Notes: generated by a model not told the origin, from the sequence alone. Positions 46,832 to 54,908 are shown, counted from the first letter of the stretch. The stretch: 64,000 nt of DNA from MFD00082-c5 sp963697995 (GCA_963697995.1 OY969110.1:310001-374000), one strand, 5' to 3'. Numbers and translations: made by a program.

Positions 46832-46929
46832 AAGGGGGCGATTATACAGAAAAGAGCGATTAACGTCTATAAATTTTAAAAAAGAACACTATAGTGGATA
46901 AAAAACATTAATTTTGGTAGACTGTTGAT

Positions 46930-47339
46930 GGGGGTGAATTGGTTTCGACTTGGAAACAAAGTTTTGAGTGCATGCGGAGGGTACTGGTTGGCCTCCTTAA
47001 AAAACCGGTAAAACAATAAATGCAAACGACAAAATCGTTTACAACGTAGACTTTGCTGCTAACGCGGACGAAGTTTACGCAATTGCAGCTTAAGACCTAA
47101 CAGTTTTTTGCTGCTCGATGGATAGAGGGTTGGACCAAGGATCTTTTTTCCGTCGTCATTTTTCTTGGTATGGGCATTAAGGGTCTGGTCTTTTTACTTA
47201 GTGCTCGAGATTTTAAGAGACTCGTGAATTGGTAGTGTTGTTTCTTACATCGCCAGGCTCACGTAAAAATAAGAAACTAAGCATGTAGTACTTAAAGGGG
47301 AGTTTGCTAAGGACGAGAGTTCGATTCTCTCCACCTCCA
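46930..47339 (+). ncRNA. ssrA: tmRNA (transfer-messenger RNA)
   Basis: The RNA that rescues stalled ribosomes. The 5' end GGGGGTG pairs with CACCTCC at 47332-47338 to give a seven-base acceptor stem with A47339 as discriminator; CCA is not encoded. The GGTTTCGACTTGGAAACA segment after the acceptor strand and the T arm GAGAGTTCGATTCTC near the end are both typical. The tag frame starts at GCA 47022 with ANDKIVYN and ends AIAA before TAA at 47091-47093, giving a 23-residue degradation tag. The tandem 179-bp array starts within the last bases of the gene. Confidence 0.95.
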
Positions 47340-48577
47340 ACTGAAATTTTTGCACAGCAATAAAATGACGCCGGCACGACAGATTTTCACAATACGCGAC
47401 GAAGATAAACCTAAAAGGTTTATCAAGGAGCGTTTGGGAAAAGATGGCGTGCCGGCGTCTTTTTTTGCCTGTAAAAATTGAAGGCGGAGGTGGAACCTCC
47501 AACTGAAATTTTTGCACAGCAATAAACGTCTTCAGTATACCAGTTTGCACCAGACGGCATTAAGCCGCCGTAACGCGACGAAGATAAACCTAAAAGGTTT
47601 ATCAAGGAGCGTTTGGGAAAAGATGGTGTGCCGGCGTCTTTTTTTGCCTGTAAAAATTGAAGGCGGAGGTGGAACCTCCAACTGAAATTTTTGCACAGCA
47701 ATAAACGTCTTCAGTATACCAGTTTGCACCAGACGGCATTAAGCCGCCGTAACGCGACGAAGATAAACCTAAAAGGTTTATCAAGGAGCGTTTGGGAAAA
47801 GATGGCGTGCCGGCGTCATTTTTTGCCTGTAAAAATTGAAGGCGGAGGTGGAACCTCCAACTGAAATTTTTGCACAGCAATAAACGTCTTCAGTATACCA
47901 GTTTGCACCAGACGGCATTAAGCCGCCGTAACGCGACAAAGATAAACCTAAAAGGTTTATCAAGGAGCGTTTGGGAAAAGATGGCGTGCCGGCGTCTTTT
48001 TTTGCCTGTAAAAATTGAAGGCGGAGGTGGAACCTCCAACTGAAATTTTTGCACAGCAATAAACGTCTTCAGTATACCAGTTTGCACCAGACGGCATTAA
48101 GCCGCCGTAACGCGACAAAGATAAACCTAAAAGGTTTATCAAGGAGCGTTTGGGAAAAGATGGCGTGCCGGCGTCTTTTTTTGCCTGTAAAAATTGAAGG
48201 CGGAGGTGGAACCTCCAACTGAAATTTTTGCACAGCAATAAACGTCTTCAGTATACCAGTTTGCACCAGACGGCATTAAGCCGCCGTAACGCGACGAAGA
48301 TAAACCTAAAAGGTTTATCAAGGAGCGTTTGGGAAAAGATGGCGTGCCGGCGTCTTTTCTTGCCTGTAAAAATTGAAGGCGGAGGTGGAACCTCCAACTG
48401 AATTTTTTGCACAGCAATAAACGTCTTCAGTATACCAGTTTGCACCAGACGGCATTAAGCCGCCGTAACGCGACGACGGTAAACCTAGTAGGTTTACCTA
48501 GGAGCGTTGGTGCGAAGGTGGTACGCTGGAGACGTCTTTTTTTGCCTGTAAAAATTGAAGGCGGAGGTGGAACCTCC
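47334..48577. repeat. Tandem array of about seven 162-182 bp units directly downstream of ssrA
   Basis: Units start at CCTCCAACTG: 47334, 47496, 47675, 47854, 48033, 48212 and 48391, the last ending near 48572. Five units are 179 bp and nearly identical, the first is 162 bp with a different left part, and the last is diverged (182 bp). Each unit contains a perfect hairpin GATAAACC-TAAAA-GGTTTATC, a GTGCCGGCGTC followed by seven T, and a hairpin GGAGGT-GGA-ACCTCC at the junction. The first unit carries GACGCCGGCAC which pairs with GTGCCGGCGTC. No consistent reading frame survives, because 179 is not a multiple of three. Confidence 0.9.
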
Positions 48578-48662
48578 AATTGGTTGGATGCTCCTTGTAT
48601 CCAATCTATGACTTCAATCACTAAAACTAAATCCTAAGTTTAAAAGGAAATCTAACCCTTTC

Positions 48663-49673
48663 TTATCTAGTTGATCGTGGCTCCAATTGCTTCGTCTTTT
48701 CTTTAAGAGCCTCAAGAAGCACAATATCTTCATCATCGGCTATTTGTTTTTCTTCTTGCCGACGACTCCTATCAAATTCTTCATAACGTTCTAAGGCCAG
48801 TTTTTCGGCCACCTGTGCTGAAATTTTACCTGCGTGATCTAACAAATCCCTCTCCTTGAAAATCAGAAATGCGTCTAATTTTTCTTCCCATTCTGCCATT
48901 GTCATCGCCTTGCGTCGTCTAGCCTGATCTTCTGCATGATCAAGATACATGACAACAATCCGATTTAGCTCTTCGATTTCTGGGTGATCAAGATAGTTTT
49001 TGGCAATAATCACGTCCTGCGGACGCACCCGTCCCCCTTTCCAGCTCTTAAGACCCATATTTGGCAGCTCTGGATTGGCACGCTCAACGATAAGTTCCGC
49101 TGCCGTGCGATGTGTTGTTGCCCAAAGCATCTTATTTTGCACCTTCTTGAAGAAAAGCTGAGCTTGGTCACTCTTGGGATCGTAGTCAACGGCTGTCGCA
49201 TAAATATCCCGCACTTTTTGATAAAACCGCTTTTCAGAAGCTCGAATCTCACGAATCCTCTCCAACCACTCATCGAAATAATCCCAAGGCTTCGGTTCTT
49301 TTAAGCGAGCATCATCCATTACAAAGCCCTTTACGAGGTACTCTTGTAAATGAATAGTGGCCCACCTACGAAACTGGACACCTCTTTGGGATTCCACTCT
49401 ATAGCCAATTGCAAGGATCATACTGAGATTGTATAGCTTAGTCTTATAGCGCTTGCCATCAGCGGCAGTTGTCAAGTTATCCTTGACTACTGCTTCTGAT
49501 AACTCGTTTGTTGAAAGTATGTTCTTGATATGCAAGCTGATATTTTGCTTGGTTGTTTGAAATAGGTCAGCAAGTTCCATCTGCGTTAACCAAACTGTCT
49601 CTCCTTCAGCCTTGAGATGAATCGCGGTTTTCCCATCCTCAGTGGTATAGAGAATGATCTCTCCATTAGACAT
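48663..49673 (-). CDS. RhuM family virulence-type protein
   Basis: A 336-residue protein of the RhuM family, first noticed on a Salmonella pathogenicity island. The N-terminus IILYTTEDGKTAIHLKAEGE and VWLTQMELADLFQTTKQNIS is a helix-turn-helix-like start seen in RhuM proteins, followed by YNLSMILAIGYRVESQRGVQ FRRWAT as a second diagnostic block. The C-terminal 100 residues are charged and helical. The biochemical role is unknown, and family members usually sit on mobile islands and next to restriction systems. The gene is bracketed by copies of the ssrA-associated repeat (47334 onward and 49765). Confidence 0.85.
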   Translation of the reverse strand: MSNGEIILYTTEDGKTAIHLKAEGETVWLTQMELADLFQTTKQNISLHIKNILSTNELSEAVVKDNLTTAADGKRYKTKLYNLSMILAIGYRVESQRGVQFRRWATIHLQEYLVKGFVMDDARLKEPKPWDYFDEWLERIREIRASEKRFYQKVRDIYATAVDYDPKSDQAQLFFKKVQNKMLWATTHRTAAELIVERANPELPNMGLKSWKGGRVRPQDVIIAKNYLDHPEIEELNRIVVMYLDHAEDQARRRKAMTMAEWEEKLDAFLIFKERDLLDHAGKISAQVAEKLALERYEEFDRSRRQEEKQIADDEDIVLLEALKEKTKQLEPRSTR

Positions 49674-49764
49674 AACCTACTTCCTTTGAATTTAATTTTT
49701 TAGAACAAATCGTAGCTGAAATGGGAAAACCTCTCCAGGAAAAAGTTCTGAATGCATCTCTCCA

Positions 49765-49926
49765 CCTCCAACTGAAATTTTTGCACAGCAATAAAATGAC
49801 GCCGGCACGACAGATTTTCACAATACGCGACGAAGATAAACCTAAAAGGTTTATCAAGGAGCGTTTGGGAAAAGATGGCGTGCCGGCGTCTTTTTTTGCC
49901 TGTAAAAATTGAAGGCGGAGGTGGAA
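49765..49926. repeat. Detached copy of the ssrA-array unit (162-bp form)
   Basis: Starts CTCCACCTCCAACTG like the end of ssrA and matches the first, 162-bp unit of the array at 47334-47495, including GACGCCGGCACGACAGATTT. With that first unit it encloses the tandem array and the RhuM-like gene. The preceding AAGTTCTGAATGC is repeated near 54541. Confidence 0.85.
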
Positions 49927-49970
49927 CCTCCAACAAAGCGGGCGAGCATCTTTGAAAAAAAAAGAGGGTC

Positions 49971-50010
49971 CGGCCTGTGTATTTAGAGTGCCGGCGTCTT
50001 TTTTTTCAAA
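49971..50010 (+). terminator. Terminator-like hairpin beyond the detached array unit
   Basis: CCGGC and GCCGG form a short GC stem around CTGTGTATTTAGAGT and are followed by GTC and eight T. A second terminator-like hairpin follows at 50058-50085. Confidence 0.5.
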
Positions 50011-50057
50011 TCTGCTATCGCCCTTTTATTGGAGGCAAGCCTCCATTCAATTTAGAA

Positions 50058-50085
50058 GCTTCAGTTTCACGACTGAAGCCTTTTG
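50058..50085. terminator. Hairpin terminator, left border of the AbiE module
   Basis: GCTTCAGT and ACTGAAGC form an eight-base stem followed by CTTTTGTTTTT. A close copy (CCATTCAATTT(A/C)GAAGCTTCAGTTT) occurs at 54009-54050, so the region between is bracketed by direct repeats of about 40 bp. Confidence 0.7.
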
Positions 50086-50162
50086 TTTTTAGTGACATAC
50101 ATTCGAGAATTTCAAAATAATTTCAATAGAAATTCCTTTTCCAGAACAATCACCTTCTGGTT

Positions 50163-50189
50163 TTCACAAAAAGATGCTATTTTTGTGAA
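50163..50189. promoter_or_regulatory. Palindromic operator 1 of the AbiE module
   Basis: TTCACAAAAA and TTTTTGTGAA form a ten-base inverted repeat around GATGCTA. With the second copy 51 bp downstream it lies immediately before the AbiEi-type gene. AbiEi antitoxins repress their own promoters by binding inverted repeats, so autoregulation is likely. Confidence 0.65.
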
Positions 50190-50213
50190 TATTATGCAAT
50201 TCAGTTGCTGATT

Positions 50214-50240
50214 TTCACAAAAGTATGCTATGTTTGTGAA
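50214..50240. promoter_or_regulatory. Palindromic operator 2 of the AbiE module
   Basis: TTCACAAA and TTTGTGAA around AGTATGCTATG, followed by the ribosome site AGAGGAG and the ATG at 50260. Both sites share TTCACAAAA and ATGCTAT in the same spacing. Confidence 0.65.
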
Positions 50241-50259
50241 ATCAGAGGAGATTATCAAT

Positions 50260-50868
50260 ATGCGTCAAAGCATAGAAAATTTGGTAAAAAATAGAATTAT
50301 TGATCACGGTCGAGGGTGGTGCTTTACCCCTATGCATTTCTCTGATTTAGGCAACGATCCCTCTATCCGAAAAGCTCTTTCTCTGCTTCAAAAACAAAAT
50401 TTCATCCGAAGGCTTGCACAAGGCATTTACGATTATCCAATAATGCATGACCTTTTAGGCATAATTCCTCCTGATTTAAATGAGGTCGCTAAGGCTATAG
50501 CAGAAAAAAACGGGGTTCAAATTCAACCTGCTGGTGCTCATGCAGCTAATTTAGTTGGTCTTTCTAACCAGGTTCCTGGGCGGGTTATATTTTTAACTGA
50601 AGGTCCATCCAGAACAGTTAAAATAGGAAATCAAAAAATTGTTTTTAAGAAGACTACAAAAAAAATTATGTCTTCTGCAGGCACTAAAGAAGGTCTTTTG
50701 ATTCAAGCCATGAAAAATCTAGGAAAAGATCATATTGACCAGATAGCACGTGCACGAATTGCAGAATTCCTCAAAAACTCTAATGAAAAAGAAATCAGAG
50801 AAAACATGAAATTTGCTCCTGCATGGATGCGAGTCATTGTTTTTGAAATTATGGGGCTCAAACAATGA
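50260..50868 (+). CDS. AbiEi/DUF6088-type antitoxin and transcriptional regulator
   Basis: About 202 residues from the ATG at 50260, which is preceded by AGAGGAG. An N-terminal helix-turn-helix region (FSDLGNDPSIRKALSLLQKQ, then FIRRLAQGIYDYP) is followed by the domain typical of DUF6088/AbiEi proteins: QIQPAGAHAANLVGLSNQVPGRVIFLTEGPS. These are the antitoxins of type IV toxin-antitoxin (abortive infection) systems and bind DNA to repress the operon. The stop overlaps the start of the toxin gene by 4 bp. The operators at 50163 and 50214 support autoregulation. Confidence 0.85.
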   Translation: MRQSIENLVKNRIIDHGRGWCFTPMHFSDLGNDPSIRKALSLLQKQNFIRRLAQGIYDYPIMHDLLGIIPPDLNEVAKAIAEKNGVQIQPAGAHAANLVGLSNQVPGRVIFLTEGPSRTVKIGNQKIVFKKTTKKIMSSAGTKEGLLIQAMKNLGKDHIDQIARARIAEFLKNSNEKEIRENMKFAPAWMRVIVFEIMGLKQ

Positions 50869-51898
50869 AAGAGATTCATCTTTTATCTAAAAATGAACGG
50901 GGGCTTTTCTTTAAAACCGCAAGTGATATTAAGAAAATGCCCCTCGAAATTATTGAGAAAGACTATTGGGTTGTGTGGGTTTTGGAAAGTCTCTTTTCAC
51001 TTGAAAAGCTAAAGCCTTATCTCACCTTCAAAGGAGGAACATCCCTTTCAAAAATATATGGATTAATTGATCGGTTTTCGGAAGATATCGACCTTTCAAT
51101 TGAAAGAGAATTCTTTGGCTTTGGTGCACCTCATGACCCCGAAAATGCACCTTCGAAAAAGAAACAAAATGTTATCATCGATAATCTTTCAAAAGCATGC
51201 TCCACTTATGTACAAACTGAGATGCTAAGCGAATCTAAAAGATATTTTTGCTGCAAAACTTGGAATAACCGATGGATGGCAAATTTTCCCTGATCAAAAA
51301 GATCCAGATGCTCAAACATTATTATTCGCATACCCAAGTGAAACTTCAAAAGCTGGATATATTCTTCCGCTTGTAAAAATCGAAATTGGCGCAAGATCAG
51401 AACACTGGCCTGTCAGTGAACATAAAGTACAGAGCTATGTTAAAGAGGCATTAAAAGAAAAAATTCATGAATCTGAAATAATGATTCGTGTACTGAATGC
51501 TGAACGAACTTTCTGGGAAAAAGCGACAATTCTTCATCAATATGCCCATTTACCTGAGGATAAAAAGCTCCCTCCACGAATTTCAAGGCATTATTATGAT
51601 TTCTTTCGCCTTGCTAAATTCTGAAATTAAGAAAAAGGCCCTTCTTGAGACCGCATTGCTTGAACGTGTGGCTATCCATAAAAGCATTTATTTTGCATCA
51701 AGTTGGGCAAGCTATGGAACAGCTAGGAAGGAAACTTTAAAGCTATTTCCTCCTGCTCGGATTTTAAAAGAACTTGAAAAAGATTATGCGCTGATGGAAT
51801 CCATGCTTTTCAGAGAAGTCCCAACATTGAAATCAATTCTAAAAACGATCGGGCAATTTGAAGAAGAATTTAATTGTATTACGCTGAAGAGCAAGTAG
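50865..51898 (+). pseudogene. AbiEii-type nucleotidyltransferase toxin, two frameshifts
   Basis: The 5' frame (142 codons) encodes the nucleotidyltransferase core: IEKDYWVVWVLESLF, then LTFKGGTSLSKIYGLIDRFSEDIDLSI with the GG-S and DxD catalytic motifs intact. Skipping one base of the A run near 51237-51240 gives DIFAAKLGITDGWQIFPD and continues to RHYYDFFRLAK, and skipping one more base at about 51621 gives SEIKKKALLETALLERVAIH and runs to a TAG at 51896-51898. The rebuilt protein has the length of AbiEii/AbiGii toxins (about 340 residues). Either the toxin is inactivated, or the sequence has errors, or frameshifting occurs. Confidence 0.8.
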
Positions 51899-51900
51899 TC

Positions 51901-52200
51901 ATGAAAAACACCTGCTATAAAAAATTTGCACTGATTAGCTTGCCTGGAAGCGGAAAGTCTACATTTGCTTCTTAAGCTTGGTGAAATTTTAAATATCCCA
52001 GTTCATCACCTGGACAAACATCTGTTCGAGCCTGACGGGAAGAAAAGTGATAAGCAGGAATTCATAGAAATTCAAAAAGCCATGCTTGATGAAAAAGCCT
52101 GGGTGGTCGAAGGATGCTCGTTTTCGACTTTTGAAATGAGATTCGCTAAGGCTGACGTTCTGATATATTTTCACTTTTCAAGGGCTGTCTGCTTCTGGAG
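51901..52200 (+). pseudogene. FlaR/topology-modulation-like P-loop kinase, frameshifted and truncated
   Basis: An ATG at 51901 begins KKFALISLPGSGKSTFAS, a P-loop of the adenylate-kinase-like FlaR family, and hits TAA at 51973-51975. Skipping one base there gives KLGEILNIPVHHLDKHLFEP and the rest of the domain (WVVEGCSFSTFEMRFAKADVLIYFHFSRAVCFW). Homology ends near 52200, where a 190-bp repeat begins; the frame then runs into that repeat. The gene therefore has both a frameshift and a repeat-associated truncation. Confidence 0.75.
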
Positions 52201-52396
52201 TCTTTTCACAAAGGCCCCCACCTTTTTTCTAGCGAAGCGAAAAAAGTTTTTTACTTCTCAGAAGGGCGAATGGCGAATTAACAGGCCAAAGATTGCTTAA
52301 TCCAACGAAAACTGTTAATTCGTTATTCGCCCTAATGACGATGTGAAAATTGCACCGACGAGAGGAACTAAAAATTGCTAAGAATCAAGGGGTTAT
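52201..52396. repeat. Long direct repeat, copy 1 (with internal inverted repeat)
   Basis: The segment from CTTTTCACAAAGGCCCCCAC to CAAGGGGTTA is repeated almost exactly at 54720-54908. It contains an inverted repeat AGGGCGAATTAACAG-type arm and CTGTTAATTCGTTATTCGCCCT around a short loop. This copy has 9 extra bases (GGCGAAT duplication). It cuts off the kinase pseudogene. Confidence 0.85.
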
Positions 52397-52751
52397 ATTC
52401 TGACACTTTTTTACAAACTCCGTAAGACCACATCGTTTAAAGCGCATGCGATGAACAAAATGACATATACCACGAAATTAACACAAAAAAATTCCGTCGC
52501 GTAAAGCTCAATGACACACAAGACTGAATGAAACTGCATTGCTATTGCCTTTTGGTCAATTCCCCTGTGCCAACCGGGTGTGCAAGATCAATTGTGTGTG
52601 GAAATTTTTTATTTGCAATCCATCTTCACAAAAAAAGAAGATTAAGATAATATTACAAAGCAGATCTTATCTAGATAAGCGTTTTTGAAAAAACCTAAGT
52701 GCTTTTGTTACCTCATAAAAATGCCTAATCGTTTGCAAGGAGATCAAAGAA
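52397..52751. other. Intergenic stretch without recognisable feature
   Basis: No frame of meaningful length, no tRNA-like fold and no copy of the local repeats is seen. A good ribosome site (AAGGAGAT) for the next gene lies at its right end. Confidence 0.5.
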
Positions 52752-53279
52752 ATGGTTTTTGTTAAAGCTAAATCGGGTCCTCCCAATGTTGGCGATCCAC
52801 CAAGTATGTTCACTGTCCAGTATTTCGATGAACAAGGCAACATGACCATTCGAAGCGGGGGTAGCCGTGCTTGGAGATGTAATAATCCAGGAAATCTAAT
52901 TGCAAGCACCTATAGCACTGGAAAAAGCCGTCGTTCTATAGGCACTGCAACTGATGGTGTAGATGAATACGCAGTTTATCCTGATTATAAAACTGGACAT
53001 GAAGCATTAGTGGTCATGCTTAAAGGCTCGGTTTATTCTCCTTTATCGCTAAAAGCAGCTATTAAAAAATACGACCATAAAAACCCAAAATACATTGACA
53101 CTATCGTACAAATCACAAAATTAGATCCAGAACGTACCATCAAATCATTAAACGATCAAGAATTTGAAGCATTCTGGAAAGCAATAGAGTTTGTAGAAAA
53201 GTGGATTGTAGGCAAAGATGATTTCATTCCAAAAGGAATCCTTTCGGGTGCACCAAAGAAACGAGTTGTTATTACCTAA
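52752..53279 (+). CDS. Putative lysozyme-like or phage-tail-type protein with NPGN motif
   Basis: A 175-residue soluble protein. The motif WRCNNPGNLIAS followed by GVDEYAVYPDYKTGHEALVVML and SLKAAIKKYDHKNPKYIDTI matches the pattern R-x-x-NPGN ... FAVFxxPxxGxxAL ... SLxxAIxRYxP found in phage structural proteins and cell-wall-directed domains; this match is from memory. A catalytic residue cannot be assigned. A ribosome site AAGGAG stands before the ATG. The stop codon is directly followed by the ATG of a lipoprotein gene, giving a tight two-gene unit that ends in a terminator. Confidence 0.6.
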   Translation: MVFVKAKSGPPNVGDPPSMFTVQYFDEQGNMTIRSGGSRAWRCNNPGNLIASTYSTGKSRRSIGTATDGVDEYAVYPDYKTGHEALVVMLKGSVYSPLSLKAAIKKYDHKNPKYIDTIVQITKLDPERTIKSLNDQEFEAFWKAIEFVEKWIVGKDDFIPKGILSGAPKKRVVIT

Positions 53280-53280
53280 A

Positions 53281-53898
53281 ATGATTGATTCTACTCCAAT
53301 AAAATTACTTTGGCTTTTTCTACTTATTGTCTTAGCTGGATGTTCCTCTAAAGAAGATGAAAAGAAATTTAACAACCTAGAAGAAATCAAAAAAGATTTT
53401 ATCGCCACTATTTTAACTGAAAGCGTTTTAGATGAAGGCCCTTTTCAAATGAATTATCATTTACGAGCCATTCTATTTTCAGATAACGTCGTAAGTCTTA
53501 TGGGAGACGTTTTTGTATACGATCATCTCCCTCATGGCTGGAAGCAATATGAAGGCAAAACATATGCCAAAATGAATGGTTCTTTCAAGGAAATCTCTTT
53601 AAATGACTTATTCCCAAAACCAAGTCAAAAAGAATTTTTAAGAAGCTATTGCGAAAACTTTTTCAAATATCATGCCGATTGTAGCTACTTTCAAGGAACT
53701 GATCCATTGTGTGATCACCTGGATCAAGAACTGATTAAAACATTTGTGGTAGATCACGAATCTCTTATTTTAGTTTTTCAACCCTATGCAGTTGGTGGAT
53801 TTGCTGACGGGCCATTCACAGTCAAAATTCCGTTCACTACAGCTAATCGGAAAATGGCAAGAAGGAAATCCTTTGGAAAAGCATCTACCAATTACTAA
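53281..53898 (+). CDS. DUF3298-like lipoprotein, C-terminus frameshifted
   Basis: About 205 residues from the ATG at 53281, one base after the preceding stop. A lipoprotein signal is clear: LLWLFLLIVLAGCSS with lipobox LAGC. The C-terminal part, KTFVVDHESLILVFQPYAVGGFADGPFTVKIPF, matches the DUF3298 pattern (FxPYEVGPYAxGPxxVxIPY), the fold of RsiV, which binds lysozyme in Bacillus. In the annotated frame the last 20 residues are out of pattern. Skipping one base near 53838 gives QLIGKWQEGNPLEKHLPITK and a natural end at 53984-53986. Given its neighbour, a lysozyme-inhibitor or immunity role is an attractive inference. Confidence 0.7.
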   Translation: MIDSTPIKLLWLFLLIVLAGCSSKEDEKKFNNLEEIKKDFIATILTESVLDEGPFQMNYHLRAILFSDNVVSLMGDVFVYDHLPHGWKQYEGKTYAKMNGSFKEISLNDLFPKPSQKEFLRSYCENFFKYHADCSYFQGTDPLCDHLDQELIKTFVVDHESLILVFQPYAVGGFADGPFTVKIPFTTANRKMARRKSFGKASTNY

Positions 53899-54020
53899 AA
53901 ATTTTCTTTCCTCATGGGATAGTGAAAACTGGATCAGCGATGTCCAAGAAGATCATTCGATCGCCTATCAAAAGAACACTGATTAAATTGAATGGAAGCT
54001 TGCCTCCATTCAATTTCGAA

Positions 54021-54050
54021 GCTTCAGTTTAAGACTGAAGCCTTTTTTTT
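54021..54050 (+). terminator. Rho-independent terminator after the lipoprotein gene
   Basis: GCTTCAGT and ACTGAAGC form the stem with loop TTAAG, followed by CTTTTTTTT. It is the partner of the similar hairpin at 50058-50085. Confidence 0.85.
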
Positions 54051-54125
54051 AGTGATTTACGAGATCTGCTTCCGTTTCTATAAAAAACAAAGTCGGTGTT
54101 CAAGTGGTGTTTTTTTTATTGTTGT

Positions 54126-54476
54126 CTAGCTACTTTTCTTCACAATCTCAGATTTGAGCATCATCTGACCAAACCCTGGAATCTTCGCTTCAATGTTATG
54201 GCCGTTAACTTCATCTACCAAGCGAATATTTTTTACTTTTACTCCTACTTTTAAATCTGAGGAGGATCCTTTAACCTTTATATCTTTAATAATCGTCACA
54301 GTATCACCATCCTGAAGGATATTCCCGTATGCATCCTTCACTGCGGACTGTTCCGTTATGCTTTTCTTCTCAGCGTAAACAGCCCACTCATTTCCACATT
54401 CTGGGCAAACATAGAAAGCACCATTTTCGTAAGTATATACAGAACCACATTGTGTACATTTTGGCACATCTGTCAT
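54126..54476 (-). CDS. PhnA (YjdM) family zinc-ribbon protein
   Basis: A 116-residue protein from the ATG at 54476; the frame is open to 54497 but family members begin at M(T/S)DxPKC. An N-terminal zinc ribbon has four cysteines (PKCTQCGSVYTYEN and YVCPECGNEW) and a C-terminal barrel carries DGDTVTIIKDIKVKGSSSDLK. The name PhnA refers to E. coli alkylphosphonate genes, but no phosphonate pathway is nearby, and the real role of this small protein is unsettled. It is convergent with the lipoprotein gene. Confidence 0.9.
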   Translation of the reverse strand: MTDVPKCTQCGSVYTYENGAFYVCPECGNEWAVYAEKKSITEQSAVKDAYGNILQDGDTVTIIKDIKVKGSSSDLKVGVKVKNIRLVDEVNGHNIEAKIPGFGQMMLKSEIVKKSS

Positions 54477-54668
54477 TAATAAACTCCTCTTACTCAAAAA
54501 CTACTGTTATAACATATATAATGAACAGTAGTCCAATCAAAAGTTCTGAATGCGCATCTTCAATGTGAGCCTCTTTGAAAAAAAAGAGGGTCGGAAATTC
54601 CGACAAACTCGATCAGCATCTAATCCTAGTTAATGCAAAAAGGAAAACAGAATCTATAGTCGCAGAAA

Positions 54669-54696
54669 TTCACAAAAAATATCATCTTTTTGTGAA
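54669..54696. promoter_or_regulatory. Solo copy of the AbiE-type palindromic operator
   Basis: TTCACAAAAA and CTTTTTGTGAA around ATATCAT, followed by TTTAGAGGAGATT, which corresponds to the ribosome-site region of the AbiE module at 50241-50252. No gene follows: the sequence runs directly into copy 2 of the long repeat at 54720. It appears to be the front end of a second, deleted AbiE operon or a decoy site. Confidence 0.6.
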
Positions 54697-54719
54697 TTTA
54701 GAGGAGATTTGGCCGTTAC

Positions 54720-54908
54720 TCTTTTCACAAAGGCCCCCACCTTTTTTTTAAGCGAAGCGAAAAAAGTTTTTTAATTCTCAGAAGGGCGAATTAACAGGCC
54801 AAAGATTGCTTAATCCAACGAAAACTGTTAATTCGTTATTCGCCCTAATGGCGATGTGAAAATTGCACCGACCAGAGGAACTAAAAATTGCTAAGACTCA
54901 AGGGGTTT
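54720..54908. repeat. Long direct repeat, copy 2
   Basis: Near-identical to 52201-52396, including the inverted repeat arms GGGCGAATTAACAG and CTGTTAATTCGTTATTCGCCC. The rest of the gap between PhnA and YjdF (54498-54668 and 54909-55072) holds only degraded pieces of the 49740-49980 sequence (AAGTTCTGAATGC and GAAAAAAAAGAGGGTC) and nothing recognisable besides. Confidence 0.85.

Noticed and set aside
47245..48445. Overlapping 65-, 92- and 101-codon frames on the minus strand repeated through the ssrA array
   Set aside because: They recur only because the DNA repeats; the 179-bp period is not a multiple of three, there are no ribosome sites, and the peptides resemble no family.
47334..48577. 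CRISPR array
   Set aside because: Units are 162-182 bp with no short repeat/spacer alternation, and no cas genes are present.
47334..48577. Integron attC array
   Set aside because: The units lack the paired GTTRRRY/RYYYAAC core sites and carry no gene cassettes; no integrase is seen.
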